In this document: positions 24,901 through 35,400 of the stretch, one piece after another | How the letters are laid out: each line of letters opens with the position of its first letter | Numbering within the stretch: the first letter of the stretch is position 1 | Source of the DNA: Corella eumyota | Taxonomy: Eukaryota > Chordata > Ascidiacea > Phlebobranchia > Corellidae | Reading direction: 5' to 3' | Length of the DNA stretch: 64,000 nucleotides | Assembly (NCBI GenBank): GCA_963082875.1 | Contig: OY720101.1 | Location: 14,469,671-14,533,670 of the forward strand | The notes under the pieces: model-generated | Told to the model about the DNA's origin: nothing | The model's database searches: none | What the model saw: the letters and a program-made list of their open reading frames with translations, nothing else | Translations under genes and position numbers: made by a program

Positions 24901-26646
24901 TATAATCTATAATATTCCAAACTGTTACAGGCAACTCGAGACTGGGTCGGAGTAACTGATGTTACTCTATGTTTAGGTCATGAAGTCGACCTTACCACAT
25001 CGAGAATAAAAATATATACAAAAAAATTATAATAAACTAACACAACTTAAAACTGGCTTAAATTAATGAAAAGAAAACTCTATGATAAGGTTTTAAAGTT
25101 GACCTTCTTACAATTAGTATAAGTTAAAGTAAAAATATAATTTAAAGAGATAATTTACATTTTTTAACACATCAATTGTGTTGTGAATTTTCTCAGGTTG
25201 ATCGGAATAAATTTCCCTCAAACAATTTCTTATTTGGACGTCAATTCTTGTCGGGAACATTTCACCTTTTATTATCTGGAAAATAAAATCAATTTTAAAA
25301 TTTATCAAATGCCTGAAAACTAGAAAAAAATGACTTAAAATAAATAACATTTTTATATACCTTTAATTCTTCATCAGTCATTGTGGCAAATATATTTTTA
25401 GCACAATTATTTCTTTGCCTTTTAGTGTGATAGTGCTGCATTGTTTCTGTTAATCTATTATCTCCATGCAGTAAGGATTCAACAAGCTGTAATATAGAAG
25501 GTCAGTTAAAATACCAAGTTACACGTAAAAAGGTCAGTTTTGTAAGTATGGTATTGTAAACATTCCAGCAGTGGGAATCAAACCAAGGATCTCTGGTGTT
25601 ACCTAAAGATTCTACAACATGCCAGAAGTGGAAATTAAACTCAAAACCTCGGGTCTTATTCAAGAATGCTACAACATGCCAGCAGTGGGAATTAAACCCA
25701 GGACTTCTGGTCTTACCTAAGGATTCTACAACATTTCAGCACTATGAATTAAACTCAAAACCTCAGGTCTTACTTAAAAATGCTACAACATGCCAGCAGT
25801 GAGAATCAAACCCAGGATCTTAGATCTTACTTAAGGATGCTAAAACATGCAGGCAATAGAACAAAAACACCAATTTAGTTACCTTAGCAACGCTGTCTTT
25901 GTTGTTCCTCACCCCCAGTTTAGTTGATAACCCATCAGCCCTTAACCCTCTTTCAACAATATCCTCGTAGATTTCTTGGGGGCCCACCAGTAGGGGGCGT
26001 GAGGTGTAGTTTCGAGATCCTTTAATTTCTAACTGGGTTCCTTAAATAAATTTAATTTCGATATTAATTTTGATCTATATTGTAAGTGTTAAGATTAATT
26101 ATATGACTTGTTTAAAACATTAAATTAATTTATTATTTTTACATTACATCATGAAAAACCGGCAGCGTCGTGTAGTAGTAAGAACGCTTGCTACACTACA
26201 TGAGGTCTTGGGTTCGATCCCTACTGCTATCATGCTGTAGTGCCATTTAGTAAGGTGCTATAAATGGTATGAACTCCTGCTGAGCCAGCAGCATAACTAC
26301 TTGGCAATTATATTCTATAATATTCCAAACTGCCACAGGCAACTCGAGACTGGGTCGAAGTAACTGATGTTACTCTATGTTTAAGTCGCGCATTTGACTT
26401 TCCCACATCGAGAATAAAGATATATACAAATAAAAAAATATAGTAAACAACATACAATTCAACAATTAATTCATTTTTTATATGGTTAAATAAAAACTAA
26501 AAGTCACCTAATAATCAGATAATAATACCTGTTTTATTAAGTCTAGTACCACGTGGTAACTGACTTGCTAGTTTTTGTTGAGATATAACCTCCGTTCTTT
26601 CGATTCCGTGCGAATCAAAAACGGTTTGTTTGTACGTTTTATCCAT
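21960..26646 (-). CDS. Unrecognised 424-aa protein, nine exons
   Basis: Exons on the minus strand join in continuous phase: 26646-26529, 26040-25883, 25486-25361, 25275-25159, 24664-24551, 24123-24040, 23686-23483, 22696-22438 and 22054-21960. The N-terminal half (about 1-250) looks like a folded helical domain, with segments such as LVGPQEIYEDIVERGLRADG, RLTETMQHYHTKRQRNN, MFPTRIDVQIRNCL and RGFFVDVLVMMSSF. The C-terminal half (250-424) is rich in Asn, Ser, Thr and acidic residues and ends in a basic PPIKKAKIK, possibly a nuclear signal. No signal peptide, membrane segment or known motif is visible. AATAAA follows the stop almost at once on the minus strand (complement at 21953-21958). It is divergent from INO80E, 620 bp away. 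I assign no function. Confidence 0.72.
22140..22430 (+). mobile_element. tRNA-derived SINE, full length
   Basis: This lies in the last intron of the 424-aa gene. Its tail ends 7 bp from the splice donor of exon 22438-22696, the closest SINE-exon contact in the window. Confidence 0.88.
22727..22876 (-). repeat. About 150-bp interspersed repeat, copy A
   Basis: Minus-strand landmarks are CATATTATGGTTGC-type sequence, AACTCTCAACTAATATTTGCC, GATAATTTACCC, CACCACAAACAGCAGTTTTA and GAACATAC. It is shared with 30421-30570 and 50546-50695. It lies in an intron of the 424-aa gene. Confidence 0.75.
23101..23342 (-). mobile_element. tRNA-derived SINE with internal tail deletion
   Basis: This lies in an intron of the 424-aa gene. 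About 50 bp of the tail domain is missing between GGGGAAGTCGA and AGTTGCC. It abuts an oppositely oriented tail piece. Confidence 0.87.
23347..23463 (+). mobile_element. tRNA-derived SINE, 3' portion only
   Basis: Only the tail domain (CCAAGACTGGATCAAAGTAAC onward) is present, placed against the head end of the minus-strand copy. Confidence 0.75.
23716..23982 (-). mobile_element. tRNA-derived SINE, nearly full length
   Basis: This lies 57 bp downstream on the plus axis from nothing but intron and 57 bp before exon 24040-24123. It carries a deletion in the first hairpin. Confidence 0.83.
24144..24417 (+). mobile_element. tRNA-derived SINE, first 20 bp missing
   Basis: This starts 20 bp from exon 24040-24123. 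With 23716-23982 it forms an inverted pair around that 84-bp exon. Confidence 0.87.
24739..25027 (+). mobile_element. tRNA-derived SINE, full length
   Basis: This lies in an intron of the 424-aa gene. The head reads CCAGCAGCGTGGTGTAGTG. Confidence 0.88.
25554..25866 (-). repeat. 57-bp satellite, 5 units, resembling the SINE head in antisense
   Basis: The motif GGGAATYAAACCC recurs at about 25569, 25629, 25686, 25742 and 25799. The unit GCTACAACATGCCAGCAGTG followed by GGAATTAAACCC is the reverse complement of the SINE B box and first hairpin (GCTACAGCATGAGAGCAGTG, then GGGATTGAACCC). Units 2 and 4 share AAACTCAAAACCTC while 1, 3 and 5 share AAACC plus AGGA, so the array is built of 114-bp dimers. 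Confidence 0.87.
26159..26437 (+). mobile_element. tRNA-derived SINE, nearly full length
   Basis: This lies in intron 1 of the 424-aa gene. It lacks about 15 bp in the second hairpin (GAGCCAGCAGCATAAC). Confidence 0.87.
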
Positions 26647-27266
26647 TGTTTTATAACCTATTTATTGTACCTAAAATAAAATAACATATGCTTGAATATA
26701 TATATTATATTATAGCTTTATTAAATTGCAAAATTTAAACCTAAACAGACAGACAGCTAAAGCTCGTTGAAAAGTCTTAAAGTCAGAAAGTTAAGTCTGT
26801 AAAAGTACTTTAAAGGTTTTTTGGGTTTTCGAATATTTATATTTGTTTTTAAACAAATTAACATAATTTTTATGCAATATTTGTGTAATAAACATTTAAA
26901 AAACAATTTCTTTTGGGGTTTTCAGTTTGTTTTTCAATTAACAAAGATGAAAACAAATATTTATTTTAAGTTAAATAGAATTCCGCGTTTTCATAAATTC
27001 CGAGTTTATCCGCAAAAAAAAGCTTATACTAAAAAAAGATAAATCGACAATATAAAAATATCTATTTAATTGTTGATTGTTAATTATTAATTAGCAAATA
27101 TTTTTAAAAAGAAAATTTTTTTTTTGAACTACTAAAACTAATATATATTTTATACGTGAGTTTAACAATAAAATAAACTTCTATAGTACATTAAATTTGT
27201 TACAACGTTTATTCATTTGTTTACATTCTGAAAGCACGTGGCGTTATTTATTAAAACAAAACAATT
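26647..27266. other. Divergent promoter region, 620 bp
   Basis: This separates the start codons of the 424-aa gene and INO80E. It holds AT-rich sequence, no SINE and no recognised coding exon. A CACGTG E-box lies at 27236-27241, about 25 bp before the INO80E start codon. Confidence 0.5.
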
Positions 27267-28715
27267 ATGTCTACGGTTAATTATTCCGAAAAATACAAAT
27301 GTTTAAAACGAAAAATGAAGATATTAGTTTACGTAAGTATAACAAATCCATTTTACAAGTTTTAATATATCACAGACTTGGTTAGGTGACCATTTCAATA
27401 TTATACAGATATATTATCTGATTTTTAACAGTTATATAAACTAACTGATTAAATATAATAAAAAACATAATTAAGGGGTCAGAACAATTGGTTTCACTAC
27501 ATAAGGTACTAGGATCGACCCCTAGTGGTCTCATGTTGTAGTGCCCTTAGGTAAGGTGCTATTAATGGTATAAACTTCTGCTAAGCCAACACCTAATTAG
27601 CAGCTTAATTAACGGGCAATTATATTCAATAATATTCCAAACTGCAAAAGGCAACTCGAGACTGGGTTGGGGTAACTGATGTTACTCTATGTTTAGGCTG
27701 TAAAGTCTTCCTTTCTAAATCAGTGATAATTAAAAAAACTTTTTTTAGGAGCAAGAAACATTGATGTCAGAGTTGGAAAAATTACAATCCAGTTTATTAA
27801 AAGTTTCCCAAGATAATAGTTTCTTGTTGGACAACCTAATGCAGTATGAACATGTGACTTTAAACTCCCCCGTCGACTCTGATGCAACAATTTCATCTGA
27901 CAGTGAATTAGACTACATTCCAGTACAAAAGTAAGTTTTATTTATTTATCCTCGATATAGAAAGGCCAACTTTACAAACTAATAGGGTGAAAAAATCGAC
28001 AGCTAATATCATTAAATTGATTTTGTCATTTTTTTCCGTCGCATTGTTGTAATATTAATTGTATATCGTATTTATTTTTTACTTTTATCAATGTACAAAA
28101 AACCAAAAAAAAGGGTATCTAACTTTACAACAACCTAGTCTAAAGATAGCTTCATTATTTAAATATATTTTTGATGGTAAAAGTCAACTTTAAAGACTAA
28201 TAGAGTTGCTTTAAAATGTTTTGACGAGTTCGGTATATCATTGACTTAATAATACTGTCTGATTATTTTAAACCTGTTGGTGGATTTTTGGTTTGAATGT
28301 GAGAGTAATTAGTGTTAACATGTAACTAAAAGTTAACTAATAAATAAAAAATAACTTAATTTAGAAAGCGTGTGACAGTCAAGCAAGTAAAAACTGAGAA
28401 TATTGAAATTGAGGTAAGATTAAACTTAGCTTTTCATGTTAATTTATTTTCTTAAATTTTAAACTTTTATTTTAAGAATGATGTTAATATTCATGGAGAA
28501 AAATCAACAGCTAATGAACCTATATCAAGTAAGTTAGTTTGGGAGACGAGTATTTTTAAAAATGATTATATGTTTTTACTACCTATAAATAACTTTAACT
28601 TTTGTTAAATATTTAAAAAAAATGTTTTACAGAAAATGAAGATGTAATAATAGAAAAAAATGAAGAATTGATTATTTTAAAAGAAGAACAAATGAAAGAG
28701 ACTAAAAGTTCTTAA
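27267..28715 (+). CDS. INO80E: INO80 complex subunit E
   Basis: Five exons (27267-27332, 27749-27930, 28365-28413, 28477-28528, 28633-28715) give 143 aa. INO80E is an accessory subunit of the INO80 nucleosome-remodelling complex in the nucleus. YSEKYKCLKRKMKILVYEQE and LLKVSQDNSFLLDNLMQYE match human [20 protein letters not shown] and LLKVSRDKSFLLDRLLQYE. DSDATISSDSE parallels the human DSDATASSDNSE. The first half should form a coiled coil; the rest is acidic and low complexity, unlike the Pro/Ser-rich human tail. AATAAA is at 28989-28994. Confidence 0.9.
27476..27740 (+). mobile_element. tRNA-derived SINE, diverged, 5' truncated
   Basis: This lies in INO80E intron 1. The B box (GGATCGACCCC) is degraded. 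Its end is 8 bp from the exon 2 boundary. Confidence 0.78.
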
Positions 28716-29474
28716 AAAGAGATTACTACATTTCCTTAAGACATTTATTAGCCCACTTATATGGTTTATTGCATTTGGAAACACTACAAGAGTTTTGAGT
28801 CCAATCCCCAGTGCTGTCATGTTATAGTTTGCCTGGATAAATGCTAACTGCAACGATTATTTTTTTGTGTTATTTTTTTGTAAAATTTAAGCACGTTTTT
28901 TTAAAACTGAAGTTGTATTAAATATCTTTGTCGTCATTTATATAAATTAAAAATAATTGTATATAGACTGTCTTTAACTTTTTTAAACAATAAAACAACC
29001 ATAAAATACAAAGGTTAGAATTTTAATAATTACGCTCATGCAAAATAATATAAAACTGTACAAAAAGTTGCCCAAAAACCTAAGGTATTGCATAATTATG
29101 CTACATTACATTCTGATTGGCTTTTACAAGCTAGCTAGCTAAAGAATTAGCAAAATTTTAATTAGTGAACTTTAATTGCAATACTGCTTTTTTGATCATA
29201 TTCTAAAACTATTAGACAAAAACTAATTTGTTTTAATCAATATTAATAAAGAAATATTAGTCATGGGTGTTTAAATTATTCTAGGGTATATTAAGACAAA
29301 TTTTGATGATAGTCTTGTGTTAATGAAATTATAATATTGTGCAGTTAAGTGCTGTACAGGTATAATCATCTTAAATAACGCTTCATATATTTAACAGTGC
29401 AATTTATAAGTAGGACCCATTAAAAATATTTCTTTTACCCAGAACAGCCAAGAGTCAATTTTTAAATTAATTTA
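28716..29474. other. Convergent 3' region between INO80E and myosin
   Basis: This holds 3' UTRs, a short SINE B-box piece at 28797-28840 (GAGTCCAATCCCCAGTGCT) and otherwise AT-rich sequence. Confidence 0.5.
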
Positions 29475-32400
29475 TCATCTGTTAGTTGCCACCTAAAAAT
29501 AAAATTTTTAAATTAAAACTGTTCTTAACTTTTTTAAATTAAATAAATTTGAATTCTTACCACAAGTAGACTTCCATTCTTTGCCTTGGACACAGAAGGT
29601 ACTTCCCCTGTTATGAAATCAATTCTTCCTTGCTTTCCACCAGACATATCATGGACAATACTTTAAAAAAAATTAAAAAGAAAAATATTACAGAAAGTAA
29701 CAAAAAAAATAAAAACAATTATTGGGTTAATTAGCACAGCAGTTTAAACATTATAAACTCCTGCTTAGCCAACACTTATTCAGCAGTTTAAATTATCGGG
29801 TATTTATAATCATTAATATCCCAAACTACCAAAGGCAACTCAAGACTGGGTCGGGGAACTGATGTTACTCTATGTTTAGATCATGAAGTCAACCTTCGCA
29901 CATCAAAAATACAAAAAAAACAAAACCAAAGTTATTTTAAAACTGACTAGAAAGAAAAAATTTTATAATACAATAATGGAAAGCCGCTTGTAAAGTCGAC
30001 CTTCTCACATCGAGGATAAATACAAAAATATTTCACCTGCTATTATCAACCACTTTAATATCTTTCTGTTTGTTTGCAATGCTTGCCAACTTGGTGATAG
30101 TTTCAATAGCAAAAGTGCTCTGAATGATGGCATCTCCTTTCTCCTTGTTCTCAGATGGAGCATGAAGGACTAGAACATGGTCTCCTAAACTACTTGTTGA
30201 TACACCTAAAATAAAAAAAAAGAATTAATTTTTTAAGTTAAATTTTTAATTTTTTTTTTTTTTTTCAAGTTAAATTATTTTTTGGAGATATATTTTTTCA
30301 AAAACTATTCATATTTAGGATATAATTTTTGGCTGAATATTGTAAAAAGGATTATTTAATTTTTTCCTATGATATACTTCAATTTTTAATAATTGTCAAT
30401 TATATTTATCCCTACAGTAAAAATTTTAATTGTCATAATATGGTTGCAACTCTCAACTAATATTTGCCTGTGATAATTCACCCTTGCACAACAAACAGCT
30501 GTTTTATTTATTTTGTAGGCCTATTAATCGAACATACATATATATATCTTCCACTATGCCTCATTATATATAGATTTGTCAAAGAAATTTAATATTAATA
30601 ATATTTAAAATAACTTTACCTCTTAAATCATCGTGCAAAATTTTCTGTTTCAGTTTTCCATCTTTGGTGTCGAACAAATAAGTTGCCGAGGTTGTCACCA
30701 CTAGGGTGCGAGGTCGAGCTTGGTAACCATGGCGATCGTATTTGGTCACTTGGGCGGAGTAGAGAGCACGCTCTCCATTTTCGATTACGAGCAACATTTT
30801 TGGTTTTAAATCTTCAACTAAAAACAAAATCAAATATTAAAAAATAATTAATTAAATTTAATAATTTTTTTTAATATCTTTATCCTCAATGTGGGAAGGT
30901 CAACTCCACCTAAACATAAAGTAACATTTGCTACCCTGACCCAGTCTCGGGTTGACTTGGCAGTTTGGGATATTATAGATTATAATTGCCCGATAATTAA
31001 GCTGTCGATTAAGTGTTGGCTCAGCAGAAGTTCAAACCGTTTTTAGCGCCTTATTAAGAGCGCTACAGCATAAGAGCAGTGGGGATCGAACCCACGAACT
31101 CATATATTAAAACCAAGTGTTCTTACCACTACACCACGCTATAGGCCATTAAAACAATTAAGAACCAGTTTTTTTACCTTTTTGTTGGAAGGGTTTGGTT
31201 ATACTATCAACATATCCTTTCTTCTTTTCCTTAAACAAAGCACTTGCCAAAACTTTTTCCTGCATTTCTGCTTTCTTCGCTGGACTAATTTTTTTCACAT
31301 ATTTTAACATCATGTTTTTCATGTTTAATACTTGTAGTAAATGGGCAGCCTGAAAAAAATTAAGTTTAAAAATTGAAATAAATAAAAATATAACAATTAG
31401 AAAAAAAAAATATTTAAAAATTATACAAAAAAAAAATTAAAAAAATTGATTAAACAAAATTAATTAAAATTAACAAACTTCTTCCAAAGCTGCCGGGGGT
31501 CTTGGCCAAGATTTGTCCAACACTGATTTCGGTAACTCCTTGCGTGCCCGTTCCAAATAAGAGATTCTGACATAATCCAAAAAATGGGCATTTTCCGGGC
31601 ACCGTGGCTTCAACCTTGTCATAAATCCGAGAATAAACTTTCGGATATTCTCAGCTGCGTGCTTTCGTTTTTCTTTTAATCTTATCGCGAGCACTTTACG
31701 CCAATGGGATGTTAGTAGGGTAACGGCACGCTGCATCTTCTGGTAATATTTGCGTTGGCGATATCCTTTAAATGTTGCTTGAATCTGGGTAGCTAACTCT
31801 TCTTTGCGAATCTAAATTAAATTTAAAAATATTTGAAACTAATTTGTAAAAATCAAATTAAGGACCAATCATAGACTAACTGTCATAACCTAAACTTAGT
31901 ATTAAGTTGTGTTTTGTAAGTTGTCATAACCCCAACAAAAAAAAATAAAAAAAAACCTTTAGAGCCTAAATTACAAAAAAAATGGTCATAACCCCAACTC
32001 AGTCAAAAGTTGTATTTTTTAGATTGTCGCAATCCCTACTCAGTCTTAATTTGTGTTTTTTAAATTGTCATAACACCTACTCAGTTCTAAGTCATGTTTT
32101 TTAGAATGTCATTACCTCAACTCAATCGAAAAGTTGTATTTTTTAGATTGTCGCAATCCCTACTCAGTCTTAATTTGTGTTTTTTTAAATGTCATAACCC
32201 TTACTCAGTCCTAAGTCATGTTTTTTAGATTGTCATTACCCCAACTCAATCTAAAATTGTGTTTTTTAGAACTGTATATTATATCTCTTGACCTAGTCAT
32301 ATTGGTAACTTATCATTACTTTGGTTTAAAATTCATATCTAAGAGGGTAAAACTGTATATTGTATCACTTAATGTCCTAAGAACTGTGGTATGCTAAAAG

Positions 32401-35400
32401 TTTACTTATATTAACAACAAAAGTTTAAAATCCAACCTGAAAAGCGTCCTCAGTGGCAAACAACGTTTTCGGAAATCGAATAAAAATCTTCGAGATCCCC
32501 AATCTATAATCCCTCTCTCCGTAGTCCAGATATTTACACAGCTCACTAACCCCCTCGCGTGGTGGGCCATCATAATGAGGCCATGTTTTCGGGCACAAAC
32601 TTTTGTATCTAAAAAAAAAATTTAATAAAAAAAATTAAAAAAAAAAATTTGGAAAAAAATTCTGAATAAAAAACTAAAATTTTTTTTTAAAGTTTTTATA
32701 TTAATTACCTGGCCAGAAAAATGTCATGAGGTCTTCTGTAAGCAAACCCAGCCCTTCTTACTCTCAAGTTTTCCATTAAACCAAGATATTTAACTTGATG
32801 ACGAACCAAATTGTCATCAAAACGCTCTAAGAAAAAAAAAATTTAAAAAAAAAAAAATTAAAAAAAAAAAAACTTTTTTCTAAGAAAAAAACATTAAAAA
32901 ATAATTTTAAATAAAAAATCGTCGTTAAAAACACATATTGAAATGTTGCTCAAAATTTACTTTCGTTAAATAAAAATCAAACAAAAATGATATTAATAAA
33001 TGAAACTAATTTGAAATAGGTTTTTGTATTCACCCTTCATCTTGGCATCATTAGGTTTAATGCATCTAACATAGGATGGAGTTTTAGACATAAGGATCTG
33101 CATCAGTTTATTTAAACTTGATCTAAACTGGGTTCCAACAGTTTCAGGTCTCTTTAACCTGCCAAAAAAATATAAATTAAATATTTTATTTTAAAAAGCT
33201 TTTAGGGGTTAAAAAGGGTGAAGTTCTATTTTGAAAAACTATATGGCATAAAAACAATGGGAATCGAACTTGGGACCTTCTGTAGTGATGCCTAGTACAT
33301 TAACTACTTTAAAATTGTGCGGGTAAAATAATTTTTTACACAATATTTAGTTTGCTAAATTTTTTTGGGTCACTTGTACTTTATGGTTTATACTTTGCAG
33401 TCCTAGCTAATTCTCTCTCATACTTTACAGTCCTTGCTAATTCTCTTTTGTGCATTACGGTCCTTGCTAATTCTCTCTCATACTTTACAGTCCTTGCTAA
33501 TTCTCTCTCTTGTACTTTACAGTCCTTGCTAATTCTCTTTTGTACTTTACAGTCCTTGCTAATTCTCTCTCGTACTTTACAGTCCTAGCTAATTTTCTTT
33601 ACAACTATAAAGTCCTAAGTTTTTTTGTAGAACGTAAAGTACAAGAGATCCATATTTCGTAAATGTTTAGTCCATTTTTCCTAACTGTAAGTAGTTTTAA
33701 CACTAGATTTTATTTGCTTAATCCATTTTACCTGTTTAGTTCAGATTTAGGGAACACACTGCTAACGATCTCGTTGGAGGAATTTGACATTACTTCTTTT
33801 AAATCCCGATATAAAAGGTCGTTGTTCTTGTCAAGGAATCCATCTACGTTATATGTAACCTCACCAGCGTAGTGTATAAGCCGGAATTCCTCGTATCCGA
33901 TGGTTTTGCGAACTTTCGAGTCACCGAGAGCATGTCTATATTGTGTAAAAATCAATATTTAAAGTAACTTGTAAATATTTAATATTTAAAGTAACTTAAT
34001 AAATTCTCTAAAACCAAATTCAGAAACATCATTTTACTAAGCTATAGTGGTGTGGTAGTAAGAAAGAACACTTGTTACACCACATAAGGTCGTGGGTTCA
34101 ATCCCCACTGATCTCATGCTGTAGCGCCCTTGAGTAAGGTGCTATAAACGGTGTGAACTCCTGCTGAGCCAGCACTTAATCAGCAGCATAATCATCGGGC
34201 AATTATAATTTAAAAAAAAACATAATATCCCAAACTGCCACAGGCAACTCGAGACTGGGTAGGAGTAACTGATGTTACTCAATTTAAAAAAAACAACTTA
34301 CGTGACAAAACGTGGATGTTGACCGACAGTTTCTTCCAACTTCTTGAGAAAAGTTTGGTTGCTCGTCTCCCCTGGTCTCAAACACTCTTCATCTAAAACA
34401 TCGATGATGCCTCGATGTCGTTCCTCAACCAAGTCACAGATTATTTTGTTGTTGAAATACTCAACAGGTTCCCACTGAAATATTTAATTTTTTAAGTTTT
34501 GGATTTTGCTTTTTTTTTGTATATATCTTTATCCTCGATGTGGGAAAGTCGAATGCGCGACTTAAACAAAGAGTAACATGAGTTACTCCGACCCAGTCTT
34601 GAGTTGCCTGTGGCAGTTTGGAATATTATAGATTATAATTGCCCGATAATTATACTGCTAATTAAGTGCTGGCACAGCAGGAGTTTTTACCATTTATAGC
34701 GCCTTACTTAAGGGCGCTACAGCATGAGATCAGTGGGAATTAAACCCACGACCATAATATTTACATACAACTTTTATTTCCAAAAAAATGAAAAAACAAA
34801 CAAAAAAAGGCATTTCAAAATTATAACACATTTATAAAATACACTTTTAAAAAAAAAAAATTTAAAATGTTAATTTTTTTTTTACCTCAATTCCTTCTGC
34901 TTTATATTCTTCTTGTTCTTGCTTCAAAGTTAGTTCAATAAAAAGTTGTTGCAACTTTTCGTTGCAGTAATTTATGCAAAACTGCTCGAAACTGTTTGTT
35001 CGAAATATCTCGAAGCCGTAAATATCAAGTAAACCGATCACATTCTTTCGCATGGAGTCCTGTAATGAAATAACAATTAATAGGTTAATGTGGTTTTTAA
35101 TATCTTTACACATTTTTGGTAACTAAGCGAAATCATGCAGGCAGTGGGAATTAAACAAAGGACCTCATGCCTTAATTACAAATGCTATATTATGCCAGAA
35201 GCAGGATTTAAACGCGGGACCTTAGGTCTTACTCAAGGATGCTACAACATGTCAGCAGTGGGAATCAAACCTAAAATTTTAGATCTTACTCAAGGATGCT
35301 ACAACATGCCAGCAGTAGGAGTTAAACCTTAGGTCTTATCAGAAATGATATAACAGACTAGCAGTAGGTATCAAACCCTAAACCCAAAGTCTTACCTAAG

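Noticed and set aside
25596-25802. Open frame with repeated TTCQQWELN-type peptide
   Set aside because: It is the 57-bp SINE-like satellite, a multiple of three, not a gene. The same holds for the frame at 35135-35332.
26821-27042. 73-codon plus-strand ORF before INO80E
   Set aside because: It lies in the divergent promoter region, is Phe/Lys/Asn-rich as expected from AT-rich DNA and matches nothing.
33352-33588. Open frame with a repeated VLANSLS peptide
   Set aside because: It is the translation of a 30-bp intronic minisatellite on the strand opposite to myosin; the repeat period keeps it open by chance.
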